DNA from: Longitalea luteola
Lineage (GTDB): Bacteria > Bacteroidota > Bacteroidia > Chitinophagales > Chitinophagaceae
Assembly: GCF_017356035.1 (NCBI RefSeq)
Contig: NZ_JAFIQX010000002.1
Location: 248,001 to 312,000, forward strand
Reading direction: 5' to 3'
DNA: 64,000 nucleotides
Shown here: piece after piece, positions 16,884-25,837 of the stretch
Numbering within the stretch: the stretch's first letter is position 1
How the letters are laid out: the number at the start of each line of letters is the position of its first letter
Notes under the pieces: generated by a model
The model's database searches: none
Told to the model about the DNA's origin: nothing
The model's input: the letters and a program-made list of their open reading frames with translations, nothing else
Translations under genes and position numbers: made by a program

Positions 16884-17036
16884 AAATAAGCTTAAGGCTC
16901 AACGCTTAAGGCTTAACGCTTATTTCCACGTAGCGCTTCGCGCGCGAGGCTTTGCTTTTAGCCATTAGCCTTCCGCCTTTAGACTTCTGCCTTCCGCCTT
17001 CAGCCTTGTGCCTTTAGCCTCAATTCATCCTCCAAT
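16884..17036. repeat. word-repeat intergenic region between lytS-like and lytR-like genes
   Basis: Words such as AAGGCTCAACGCTTAAGGC on the left are followed by TTAGCCTTCCGCC, CTTCTGCCTTCCGCC and CTTCAGCC on the right, the approximate complement. The vocabulary matches the region at 9547-9828, 7 kb away. It separates two genes that should act together. Confidence 0.75.
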
Positions 17037-17117
17037 TCGGCAATTCATGTCTGCCAGCCCGCGAATGCAAACTGCTATTTGTAATTTGCAGGATATTCAA
17101 CTAAAACCACGGACTCC

Positions 17118-17897
17118 ATGAAAGTATTAATTATTGAAGATGAAGAACTGGCGGTGAAAAAGCTGCAGAAAACCCTGGCCAGTGTTGACGCAACGGCAGA
17201 AGTTGTAGGGGTCGCAGACAGTATCAGAAGCTCAGTAAGCTGGTTACAGGCAAACCCCACGCCCGACCTTATACTCATGGATATTGAACTGGCCGACGGC
17301 CAAAGCTTTGAGATCTTCGATAAAGTGGAAGTTAAAAGCACTGTTATCTTTACCACCTCCTACGATGAATACGCCCTAAAGGCGTTCAAAGTGAACAGCA
17401 TAGATTATTTATTGAAGCCCATTCAGAAAGAAGACCTGCAGGGCGCACTGGAAAAATGGAAGAACTTAAGATCGCTCTACAGCAGTGAGGTAAACACGCC
17501 ATCCCTGAATGTTGATAACCTGGTAAAAGAACTGCAGCAAAAGCTGCAACCGAAAGAATACCGCAAACGCTTTCTGGTTAAACATGCCCAGAAATTAGTA
17601 AGTGTTGATGTAGAAGAGATCGCCTATTTCTACAGCGATGGCCGGCTGAACTTCTTCAAAACAAACGACAACCGCAAATTCGTGGTGGATTATACCATGG
17701 ACGACCTCGAAGACATGCTTGATCCGAACCAATTTTTCCGCATCAGCCGCGCATTTTATGTTTCGGTAAACTGCATTGACCAGATACACGATTATTTCGG
17801 CAACCGCCTGTTGCTGAATCTGAAACCTGCCGTGGATAAAGAAGCCATCGTTAGCCGGGAAAAGGTCACTGATTTCAAAAAATGGATGGGGAAATAG
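17118..17897 (+). CDS. LytTR-family response regulator
   Basis: This 259-residue regulator has a receiver domain with IEDEE acidic residues, the phosphoacceptor aspartate in LILMDIELADG and the lysine in YLLKPIQK. The C-terminal LytTR DNA-binding domain follows from about residue 150 (KRFLVKHAQKLVSVDVEEI, then FFRISRAFYVSV). It is the expected partner of the LytS-type kinase upstream. LytTR proteins bind paired repeats upstream of their targets; the targets are unknown. It is convergent with the large propeller sensor. Confidence 0.95.
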   Translation: MKVLIIEDEELAVKKLQKTLASVDATAEVVGVADSIRSSVSWLQANPTPDLILMDIELADGQSFEIFDKVEVKSTVIFTTSYDEYALKAFKVNSIDYLLKPIQKEDLQGALEKWKNLRSLYSSEVNTPSLNVDNLVKELQQKLQPKEYRKRFLVKHAQKLVSVDVEEIAYFYSDGRLNFFKTNDNRKFVVDYTMDDLEDMLDPNQFFRISRAFYVSVNCIDQIHDYFGNRLLLNLKPAVDKEAIVSREKVTDFKKWMGK

Positions 17898-17952
17898 TCA
17901 ATGTGCTAATTGACGAATGTGCTGATTGGCTGATGTGTTAATTTGCTAATGG
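17898..17952. repeat. word repeat (GTGCTAATTGAC / GCTGATTGGCTGATG words)
   Basis: Directly after the response regulator stop codon come overlapping words GTGCTAATTG, GTGCTGATTGG, GCTGATGTG and TTGCTAATGG. They sit between two convergent genes. I see no clean hairpin or T-tract. Confidence 0.55.
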
Positions 17953-17991
17953 AATACAAAACGGTAAGCATTCCCGAATGAGTAGCACTGC

Positions 17992-20900
17992 TTACTGATC
18001 AATAACAAGCCTCACTGTTGTTCCGGTGTTGATTTCTGATTTCAGCGTTAGTTTGGCATTTATTGTGCCGGCCCGGCGGCGCATTTCGCTTAAGCCGCGC
18101 GACAATTCAACCAGTTCAACATTAAATCCTCTTCCATCGTCGCGAACACATAAGATAAGCGAAGGGCTCTTGTATTGCAGACTCACCTCAATATATTTCG
18201 CCTGTGCATGGCGGGCGGCATTGTACACCGCTTCTTTATAAATGCTCAGCATTTCATACCGGTTTTCCATGGTCAGGCGCAGCTCTTTGGCCTGCTCATC
18301 CACCTGAAAGATGATGGACGGGGAATACATAGTTTCCATTTCTGCGGCGTAGGCCTTCATGCGGTCAACCGTATGTTGCAGCGTATCGTTTTCAGGATTG
18401 ATGCTCCACACCATATCGTACATGGCCTGCACCATACGGTTACTGCTGTCACTGATCTGATCAATGTATTCCCTGGTACGTTCGGTATCGGAATCTATTT
18501 TTCTTTTAGCCAGCTCGCTGGTGATATTGATACTGCTGAGCGAGTTGCTCATATCTTCAGTAAGGCTGGCAGCAATTCGGTTACGCACACTTTCAGTAGC
18601 TTTTATTCTTTGCAGGCGCAATTTATCGAACCAAAGAAAAATGCCGAGGCACACAAAAACGATCAAACCGAAGAACCACCAGGTTTGCCAGTAATGTGGT
18701 TTTATTTTTATCGTAAGCCGCGTGATATTGTTTCCCACGCCTTCGCTGTTTTCAGATTGCGCCAGGAAAGTATACGTTCCTGGCGGCAAATACGGATACA
18801 CAGCCTGGCTTAATACATCGGCCCGCTTCCAGTTCTTATCAATTCCTTCCAGTTTGTATTTAATAATGGACGTAGGCTGAAACACCAGTGATGCCAGCTC
18901 AATGGTTATGCCGTTCTGATGAGGCGCCAGTTCTATCAGCTTCAAGCTTAGCAGCGAATCAACCAGCAGCGATTGATTATGCACTTTGAAACCGGCGATA
19001 GCTACATTGGGCAATGAATCGACCAGGTCGATTTTGTGGGGATCGAAAACGATAAACTGGTTCTTACTTCCAAATAAAAGCCGCCCGTCGGGTAAACCGG
19101 TTGAAGCACCCACAACAAATTGATCGTTCATGATACCATCGACCCGGTCAAATACGATGAAAATATTTTTCTTATTCGGCGATAACCGGAAGAGCCCGGT
19201 ACTTTGCGTTATCCATAAATAGCCGTTCCGGTCCTTTTCAATGGCGGCTACATCGTTGGGCAAACTGGAAGGGATGCGGATCGGTTGAATGGTTTGCTGT
19301 TGGGGATTATACACGTTGATGCCGCCAGCGCCAATAATGATAGCCGTATCACTATAAATACAAATGGCCGTAGCGTCCAGATGTTGTAACCGTTGATTGG
19401 CCGGTCCATCTGTAGTAAAATGATGCAGCGTCTGGTTGGTGTTGGCATCAACGACATAAACGCCGTTTGAGCTGGTGGCCACCAGCAGGTTGCCGGCTTT
19501 ATCAAAACAAAGTGCATTGATGGTTCGGGCATCTACCGCCTGACATTTTTCAACATTCCTGCTGAAATTATAAGCGGCTTCTTTTTTGGTATATTTATAC
19601 AACCCCCGGGTATGCGTACCGATCCATAAGTTCCCGTTCCTGTCTTCTGCAATTTGCCTGACCGTTGATTTTTCAAGTGCAGGCACTTCATAATAGGTAG
19701 CCGTTTTTGTAATACGGTCATATTTGTACAAACCTCCTGGCTGCGTACCCATCCACACCGTGCGGCCATCGTTCCCCTGCACCATGGTCCAAACCACGAG
19801 GGAATTGTTTTCATTAATACCTTTTATGTTCAACGGTACATTGGCAAAGGAAGAATCGTACCGGTAAATACCATTGCCCCAGGCGCCCATCAGCACCGTA
19901 CCATTCTGATCGGGCATGAAACTGAGCACAGAACCTTCACCAGGTTTATTTTTCGTGCGGTTGATGTGGCGTACATTTAAAAAATATTCCCGGGATGGAT
20001 TGAACTGGTATAACCCATTGTTACTCGTAGCCACCCACAGATTCTTTTCCCGGTCCTCTTTCAGGTCATGCACCATTTCATAGGCGATGCTTTGGTCGTT
20101 TACATACCCGTTATGCACCAGCTGGAATTTCTTTTCTTTTTCCAGGAAACTGGCAAAAAGGTTAGTACCCCTGATCCAGATGGTGCCGCTTTTCTGCTCT
20201 ATCATTCCACCAGGCTCATGATACTCTTTTACTAAAGGAAGAAAGCTGTACTTCTTCAGCACAATGGTATCGTGATACAGATCATAACAATACATAGAGG
20301 GGGTGCCCACATTCGGATGCCAGCTTATGAACCAAAGCCGGTGTTTTGAATCCAGCAGCAGGGGCGCCACATAGCCCACATGCCCCAATTCTTTTATCAA
20401 CGGTTCCTGCTCCGTATTATGATCTTTGTAACTGAGCTTGCTGGTATGGCTGTTATAAACTACCAGCCCTGAATCGGTGCCAATAATATATTTGCCGGTG
20501 CCGGCTTCTTCACAAAAGGAAATGATGGGCCATTTGGGTGGAAGCGGTAAGAGCTGCGAGGTGGGAACGAACCGGTTTTCCTTTTCATTATAAACCAGCA
20601 ATTCACTTCTGAAACAGAGCAGATACAGATTACCCCGGCTGTCTGTGTAGAACTTTTTATCGGTAAAAAGGGAACTTTTTTTATTGGGTTGAACAGCTAC
20701 GGGCTTAAACCGGAAATGTTTGGTATCGAAAATACCTACCTGTCCGGAAACGGTGAGTAGCCATAAATTGTGCTTTTTATCGAGGAAAAGCTGGTTGATG
20801 TGATTCTCCGGAATACTGGTTGGATCGTTCGTGCGATGATAATAAGTAATAAAGCGGGTGCCGTCAAACCGCTGCAGGCCGGTAGCAGTGCCCAGCCAGA

Positions 20901-21057
20901 GATAACCGGCTTTGTCCTGTACAATGGATTTTACTTCATGCCCCGCCAGGCCTTTATCGGTACTGTAATGTGCAAAGGCATATTGCCTTTCCTCCTGCGA
21001 CAGGCATACCAGGCTAATCAGGCACAAAAAGATAAAACCAAGGGTTGATCGTAGCAC
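17992..21057 (-). CDS. two-component propeller sensor with degenerate HisKA_3-type kinase core
   Basis: This 1021-residue protein has a signal peptide, then two seven-bladed propellers built of Reg_prop repeats (for example GYLWLGTATGLQRFDGT and NGNLWIGTHTRGLY), a Y_Y_Y domain near residues 690-760, one transmembrane segment (WWFFGLIVFVCLGIFLWF) and a cytoplasmic kinase part. The ATPase domain has an N box (EAVYNAARHA) and G1 box (DDGRGF). At the HisKA_3 dimerisation helix the usual RIARDLHDD is RIAASLTED, so the phosphoacceptor His is replaced by Thr833. Unless another residue is used, autophosphorylation should fail. No output domain follows, unlike hybrid two-component systems. It may act as a pseudokinase that senses glycans or partners with another kinase. 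Confidence 0.9.
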   Translation of the reverse strand: MLRSTLGFIFLCLISLVCLSQEERQYAFAHYSTDKGLAGHEVKSIVQDKAGYLWLGTATGLQRFDGTRFITYYHRTNDPTSIPENHINQLFLDKKHNLWLLTVSGQVGIFDTKHFRFKPVAVQPNKKSSLFTDKKFYTDSRGNLYLLCFRSELLVYNEKENRFVPTSQLLPLPPKWPIISFCEEAGTGKYIIGTDSGLVVYNSHTSKLSYKDHNTEQEPLIKELGHVGYVAPLLLDSKHRLWFISWHPNVGTPSMYCYDLYHDTIVLKKYSFLPLVKEYHEPGGMIEQKSGTIWIRGTNLFASFLEKEKKFQLVHNGYVNDQSIAYEMVHDLKEDREKNLWVATSNNGLYQFNPSREYFLNVRHINRTKNKPGEGSVLSFMPDQNGTVLMGAWGNGIYRYDSSFANVPLNIKGINENNSLVVWTMVQGNDGRTVWMGTQPGGLYKYDRITKTATYYEVPALEKSTVRQIAEDRNGNLWIGTHTRGLYKYTKKEAAYNFSRNVEKCQAVDARTINALCFDKAGNLLVATSSNGVYVVDANTNQTLHHFTTDGPANQRLQHLDATAICIYSDTAIIIGAGGINVYNPQQQTIQPIRIPSSLPNDVAAIEKDRNGYLWITQSTGLFRLSPNKKNIFIVFDRVDGIMNDQFVVGASTGLPDGRLLFGSKNQFIVFDPHKIDLVDSLPNVAIAGFKVHNQSLLVDSLLSLKLIELAPHQNGITIELASLVFQPTSIIKYKLEGIDKNWKRADVLSQAVYPYLPPGTYTFLAQSENSEGVGNNITRLTIKIKPHYWQTWWFFGLIVFVCLGIFLWFDKLRLQRIKATESVRNRIAASLTEDMSNSLSSINITSELAKRKIDSDTERTREYIDQISDSSNRMVQAMYDMVWSINPENDTLQHTVDRMKAYAAEMETMYSPSIIFQVDEQAKELRLTMENRYEMLSIYKEAVYNAARHAQAKYIEVSLQYKSPSLILCVRDDGRGFNVELVELSRGLSEMRRRAGTINAKLTLKSEINTGTTVRLVIDQ

Positions 21058-21074
21058 AATAAGTAATGAATCAT

Positions 21075-21082
21075 CAAATATA
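21075..21082 (-). promoter_or_regulatory. -7 promoter element of the propeller sensor gene
   Basis: On the minus strand the 8-mer TATATTTG matches TAnnTTTG and lies about 20 bp before the start codon. No good TTTG box is seen at 19-21 bp upstream. Confidence 0.4.
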
Positions 21083-21209
21083 TACTTTTGACAAAGTAAA
21101 ATGTGGATTTCAACTGATGAATTGTTGATACAGGGGTTGAACCGGTGAAAAGCCGTAATGGAATGTAATGGGGAAAAGAGATTGACAACTCATGCAAAGG
21201 CCGTTGGTT

Positions 21210-23438
21210 TTAGCTGGTCGCTTCCTTTAATTGTAAGCTTGACTTTTTTATATCGGTAGTGACGTCGTGAATGATCCTGAATTCGTCAGTGACTGATTTC
21301 ACCTGCAGCAGCAAATGGCGGGTGTCGGTGTCGGTTAAACCCTGTTGCAATTCTTTCTGGCGGTTTAACATTAAAGTGGTCACTCTTTTATCGATCTGCT
21401 GCCAGTTCGCCGGCCGGGCCGATTCCGCAGGAGCTTCTTCACCGTTTATAATGGCTTTGGCTGCACACAATTCCGTTTCAATGTAATTGATCACCGGTAT
21501 AAAATCTTTTGTGGCATTGATGGCTGCAAATTGTTGCCCGAAATGTGAGAGGGTGGCTATATGGGAAGTAAGCAGGTGGTTATACACCACAAACTGGTGA
21601 ATCAAGGTCAGATTCTTTTGTTGCCATTTGGGTTCTGCCAGCATGCGGGTGAAGGCATCAGATAAATTACCGAGGGCCACAAATGCGTCTTTGCGGCTTA
21701 CCCGGTATTCTGTAGGCAACACCGGTTTCCCCATAAAATGGGTGACAACGGTTTTAAACCAGGCGGTATTCTTTTCAATGGCGGTGGCAATATAGCCGGA
21801 GATCTGTTCGTGCTCCCAGACAGGAACCAGCAACAAATTGGCTATAAAAGCAATAGCCGAGCCAATACTGGTATCGATGAGGCGGTCGGTAAGCACATTC
21901 TTGAGGGGTGTATTGTATAACAATTGAAAGATCAGCAGCACATACGGCGTCATGAAAATAACGCTGAGCATATAGTTGGTGCGCAGCAGGCTGTAGGTAC
22001 CTAATGCCAGCAACAACATGATCACAAAAAGCACCGTCTTGTCTTTAATAAAATATAGAATGATCAGTCCGGCAACGGCGCCGGCTATGGTCCCGAACAA
22101 CCTTTCGAAGTTCCTTTTTTTAGTGAGGCTGTAGTTGGGTTTCAGGATCACAATTATAGTGAGCAATATCCAGTAGTTATGGCCCACCTGCAGGTATTGT
22201 GAAATAATATAGCCCGCCAGGGTGGCCAGGCTCACCCGCAGCGAATGCCTGAAGTAGTTGGATTGGAGGCTCAGGTTATCGGTAAGCACCTTGAAGCTGA
22301 AGTCCTGCCGCTGTACAAACCTGTCAAAGTCATCAGATTCAGAAATGGTGGTGACCTTTTGCCGGTATGAAGTGTATAAATGTAAACTATGGATGCGGTT
22401 GGCTATGTCTTCAATATTGCTCAGGATATTCCGCAGAGCAATGAAGTATTCCAGGGTCTCGGGGGTTCTTTTCTTATTCCGCATTTCAATATAATACCGG
22501 CGGGTTTCCTTGATGGCGTTGGCCAGCGTATTGGTTTCCCGCGACCGGCGGCCGCTTTTTACGGCAATGCTGATATCATCCAGCTCGGCTGCCAGCAGCA
22601 TAATAAGCTCCCGGTAGCGGCTCATGATCTCGGTATCGGCAAACATCTCATGCAGCTCCTTATAATCGTCGTGATAGGTGGTTATGATCTTTTCGAAGAG
22701 ATCAACCAGGCTTCGGAAAAGGAACAGCAGGGTACGGCCGGTGTTGGTAGATTCCTTTACGATATACCGGCTTTTAAACAACAGTTCGCGCACCAGTTCC
22801 TGCTCCTGGTGAACGATCACCTGCTGTTCTATCATTTGCCGGTAAGCTTTATTGAAGTCGGAGCTGGTATCATAAAACAGTGCGCGGATGCGGATGTAGT
22901 TGGCTGTGGCTGCAATGCATTCTCCCAGGGCCTGTTGCGCGAGGCGATAAGGGGCAAACTTGTGGAGCAGTAAACTTAAACCGGTATACCATAAACCGCC
23001 TAATAAAATGTAGGCTGCCTGAATGAGCACTTCCTTACCCTGGCCCGGATGGCCGATCTGCAAAACCATGATCAGCAGCGCTGATACCCCAATGGAAATG
23101 GCGCGGCTGCCATACACCCCGATCATCGAGAAAACAAAACAGAAAACGGTGATGAGAATGCCCAGCAAAACAGGGTAGGAGGCGGTTAAACTGGTTAACG
23201 ATGCTACCACCACTAAAAACAATAAACATACAAGCATACCATTGCGCCGGTGGTGAATAGGACCGGGATTATCAGTGCCGCTTACGCACATGGCGCCCAG
23301 CGATACCGCCACGCCATATGCCAGCATATCGAAAAAACTGAAAATGACGGCGGGTAAGATCACCCCTGCTGTAATACGCACGCCGGAACTTAAATAATAA
23401 CTGTACAAAAAGCTCTTATACTTTTTCAGATAGTCCAT
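21210..23438 (-). CDS. FUSC-family membrane protein (YccS/YhfK-like)
   Basis: This 742-residue protein has two sets of about six transmembrane segments, one in the first 170 residues and one at about 400-530, with a long soluble region between them and a soluble tail after. The repeated-half topology and the motif RNFERLFGTIAGAVAGL at the start of the second set mark the FUSC family of inner-membrane proteins. Some relatives are the inner-membrane part of fusaric-acid and aromatic-acid efflux pumps; YccS itself has no known substrate. No membrane-fusion or outer-membrane partner gene is next to it. It could therefore be a stand-alone YccS-like protein. Confidence 0.88.
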   Translation of the reverse strand: MDYLKKYKSFLYSYYLSSGVRITAGVILPAVIFSFFDMLAYGVAVSLGAMCVSGTDNPGPIHHRRNGMLVCLLFLVVVASLTSLTASYPVLLGILITVFCFVFSMIGVYGSRAISIGVSALLIMVLQIGHPGQGKEVLIQAAYILLGGLWYTGLSLLLHKFAPYRLAQQALGECIAATANYIRIRALFYDTSSDFNKAYRQMIEQQVIVHQEQELVRELLFKSRYIVKESTNTGRTLLFLFRSLVDLFEKIITTYHDDYKELHEMFADTEIMSRYRELIMLLAAELDDISIAVKSGRRSRETNTLANAIKETRRYYIEMRNKKRTPETLEYFIALRNILSNIEDIANRIHSLHLYTSYRQKVTTISESDDFDRFVQRQDFSFKVLTDNLSLQSNYFRHSLRVSLATLAGYIISQYLQVGHNYWILLTIIVILKPNYSLTKKRNFERLFGTIAGAVAGLIILYFIKDKTVLFVIMLLLALGTYSLLRTNYMLSVIFMTPYVLLIFQLLYNTPLKNVLTDRLIDTSIGSAIAFIANLLLVPVWEHEQISGYIATAIEKNTAWFKTVVTHFMGKPVLPTEYRVSRKDAFVALGNLSDAFTRMLAEPKWQQKNLTLIHQFVVYNHLLTSHIATLSHFGQQFAAINATKDFIPVINYIETELCAAKAIINGEEAPAESARPANWQQIDKRVTTLMLNRQKELQQGLTDTDTRHLLLQVKSVTDEFRIIHDVTTDIKKSSLQLKEATS

Positions 23439-24099
23439 GGTTGATTAAAGTACGTATTTTTTAACGGGTGTAATGGGCAAAAGTTGAAATTAAACGATAT
23501 GGCAACTGCATTAGTATACTATTATTAGCAACGCCCGCAATTGATATTTGATAAAATCCAACCCCCTCTTAAAACTTAACAGGGGGGTCTCGTGCTTTTT
23601 TAATAGTAAAGTTGTAACTTTAATAGACCAGTTGATATCCGCTTACGTTTATCTATAAAACATACCTGCTATAATTTTTAAAGCAATTCCTTTCCGTGCC
23701 CTCAATAGTATACGTTTTTAGTGGCCTCTATGTGTATCGTAATTTACCCACCTTATCCACTAAATCCCCTCCCTTATATGTACAACATATGCCACGTTTT
23801 TCTAAGTGTACCACCATAATCTGTGCATTTTTTGCTTGTGACAAGAGTGGCATTATTATTTTAACAATTTTAAAAAAGCCTAATATTTAGCCATTAAAAC
23901 TGCGATTTTGTTACCTGTAGAATGACCGCGCAGTTTTGTTTTAAGACCTTCCCCAAACTACGTGATTACAATCTAACAACTCCTACTGACCGTATTTAAT
24001 GCATCGCGCATATTGGTTACTTATATAACGGTAATGAAGCAGGCCCTCACCAACTATGAAAATTAAAAACTCATTTGGTCATGTTTAAAATTCAAAACT
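23439..24099. other. 660-bp intergenic region, no gene seen
   Basis: The gap is AT-rich and lacks credible ORFs. It holds a small stem, CCCCCT at 23562-23567 with AGGGGG at 23581-23586, and one copy of the 11-mer TTGTAACTTTA at 23612-23622. The 64-codon ORF on the plus strand near 23696 has no recognisable features and I do not call it. Confidence 0.5.
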
Positions 24100-24351
24100 A
24101 TGGAGCTGGAAGAACCTGTTTTAAAGATCTTACGCAAGAAGTACCAACCATCTTCTTTCATTGAAACGCATTGCAATCACTACGATCTGGCATTTAAAAC
24201 CGATAAGGAGGGGGATGCCATTGTACTACTGCTTGGCCGTAAAGATGATAGCGGCCAAATTAAAGGCGAACGATTTACGCGACGACTCCGGCAGATGTCA
24301 GACGGTAGAATTGTTAAAGAGTATTGGGAACACAAGGGCAAAGCAAGCTAA
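24100..24351 (+). CDS. small hypothetical protein, 83 aa
   Basis: I do not recognise a family. The protein is soluble, with mixed charge, and looks like a compact alpha/beta domain: a helix (LEEPVLKILRKKY), then strands HYDLAFKTD, AIVLLLGRK, and FTRRLRQMSDGRIVKEYW. The wide codon use and even charge distribution are typical of a real small gene. It stands alone on the plus strand, with a 660-bp gap before it and 268 bp after. It may be a lineage-specific protein. Confidence 0.65.
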   Translation: MELEEPVLKILRKKYQPSSFIETHCNHYDLAFKTDKEGDAIVLLLGRKDDSGQIKGERFTRRLRQMSDGRIVKEYWEHKGKAS

Positions 24352-24619
24352 GCAGGATGGGCCTTATTTACCGAAGGGCTAATTACAACGATCCGTACCC
24401 TTACTTTAAACTTTAAAACAATAACGATATTTAAATTCTACCCATCCTCTCTTCTTCAATTTAATCAGCTTGTAAAAACTATTATAGATTAATTCCGTTT
24501 TTTCAACAACGGCCCATTCTTTGTACGGATAGTTGACATAACGTTATCCGTATAAACCGTCTGCTATTTGCAACTATATAATTATGAATAGCATGATGGC
24601 GGGTTCCCTGGAAAAATAA

Positions 24620-25432
24620 ATGACAATGAAATTCTGTTTTGGCCTGTTTATGCTGATTATTATAGCCTGTAATGAACCTGCACGCATACCCGCACCTACC
24701 ATTACCATAACACCAGCGGACACGGGGTTTTCAACCACAACCGTTGAAACAGATGAACAGGATACGCCTATTTCTTTCGTTCCTGGTTATTATACTGGTA
24801 CAATACCCTGTACCGATTGCCGCGATATCGCCCGTAAGATCCTTTTTTTAGCCGACCATAGCTTTCACCTGAAAGATGAATTTAATGGAACAGATAAAGC
24901 GCCTGTAGAAATGGAAGGCCGCTGGCTCACCACTAACGATCAGCTGCAATTACTGGTAAATAATGTGGTTACAAAAAAGTTTGCAGTAACCAATAAAGGA
25001 TTGAATGAATTAAGTATGACGGGCGCTCCGTTAGCGCTGTACCAGAACAGTTACCTCAGCCGTAAAATCATTGGCGCTGATAATATCGCCTGGATGGAGA
25101 AGAAAGCGGAGGGCATTGATTTTTTTGCACTGGGTAATGAACCGTTCTGGCTGATGGAAATGGATAAAGAGAAACACATTAGTTTTCTACAGGTAGATAG
25201 CAGTCAGCCAACCGTATTCCCTTATGTGGAGGCTGTTCAACAGAACGGGCAATATATCTACAACACACTGCGTGGAAATGATTCCATGCAAATAGTCATT
25301 ACGCCACAGTTCTGCAGCGACGGCATGAGCGATAACTGGTATGAATACAAGGTAGCACTAAAATACAACGGCAATGCGTACAACGGATGCGGCGTGAAAC
25401 TGAACGGCTTACCTGGCCCCGCAACTCCCTAA
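24620..25432 (+). CDS. lipoprotein with NlpE-like N-terminal and COG3650-like C-terminal domains
   Basis: This 270-residue protein has an N-terminal lipobox ending LIIIAC (cysteine at about residue 17), so it should be lipid-anchored. Residues about 55-150 look like the NlpE N-terminal barrel, opening with GYYTGTIPCTDCRDI. Residues about 165-262 look like the COG3650 domain, with GNEPFWLMEM and a final CSDGMSD and NGCG. NlpE-like proteins monitor lipoprotein export and copper or surface stress. The fusion of both domains is common in Bacteroidota. The start could also be Met3. It is convergent with the small protein that ends 25 bp away. Confidence 0.85.
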   Translation: MTMKFCFGLFMLIIIACNEPARIPAPTITITPADTGFSTTTVETDEQDTPISFVPGYYTGTIPCTDCRDIARKILFLADHSFHLKDEFNGTDKAPVEMEGRWLTTNDQLQLLVNNVVTKKFAVTNKGLNELSMTGAPLALYQNSYLSRKIIGADNIAWMEKKAEGIDFFALGNEPFWLMEMDKEKHISFLQVDSSQPTVFPYVEAVQQNGQYIYNTLRGNDSMQIVITPQFCSDGMSDNWYEYKVALKYNGNAYNGCGVKLNGLPGPATP

Positions 25433-25457
25433 GTATGGGTATAACCTGTATGGATAC

Positions 25458-25739
25458 TTACGATTGCCCGTCTTCCGCTGTGTTCTCTGGTTCAGGTAAA
25501 TGGGCCACATCCTTAAGAATGATCCTTTCATCTTCAGGCGTTAATTCGCCGCCGCGCAAAGAACGGTAGTAAGCCTGCCCGGCTGCAATGGCGGCTTCCC
25601 TGTCATCACCTGCCAATGCCGCATCATATTGATCCCGTAACAGTTTGAGCGTATCCGCTTTATTTAAATAACCAACGGAAATGAAAATAATCAGCAGCAA
25701 TCCGAATGAAAGAAACAATATTTTCTCTGTCAGGCTCAT
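25458..25739 (-). CDS. small membrane-anchored hypothetical protein, 93 aa
   Basis: Residues 5-25 form one hydrophobic helix (ILFLSFGLLLIIFISVGYL), followed by a charged helical region and an acidic tail. The N-in helix plus outer tail suggests a single-pass protein with the tail outside the cytoplasm. It lies 98 bp downstream of the class A PBP on the same strand and is separated from it by a strong terminator, so it probably has its own promoter. No family is recognised. Confidence 0.65.
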   Translation of the reverse strand: MSLTEKILFLSFGLLLIIFISVGYLNKADTLKLLRDQYDAALAGDDREAAIAAGQAYYRSLRGGELTPEDERIILKDVAHLPEPENTAEDGQS

Positions 25740-25772
25740 CCGCGTTGGTGGTTTTTTATAAAGGTAGTAACT

Positions 25773-25815
25773 GTAAAAAGAAAAAGGGCCGACTAAAAAA
25801 TGTTTAGTCAGCCCT
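25773..25815 (-). terminator. rho-independent terminator of the class A PBP gene
   Basis: On the minus strand AGGGCTGACTAAA pairs with TTTAGTCGGCCCT (one mismatch) around a short loop, followed by TTTTTCTTTTT. It lies about 20 bp after the stop codon of the PBP gene. Confidence 0.85.
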
Positions 25816-25837
25816 CCTTATGTGATCTTATTATTGG

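Noticed and set aside
23696-23890. Plus-strand ORF of 64 codons in the gap after the FUSC gene
   Set aside because: No conserved features, poor codon use and no ribosome-binding signal.
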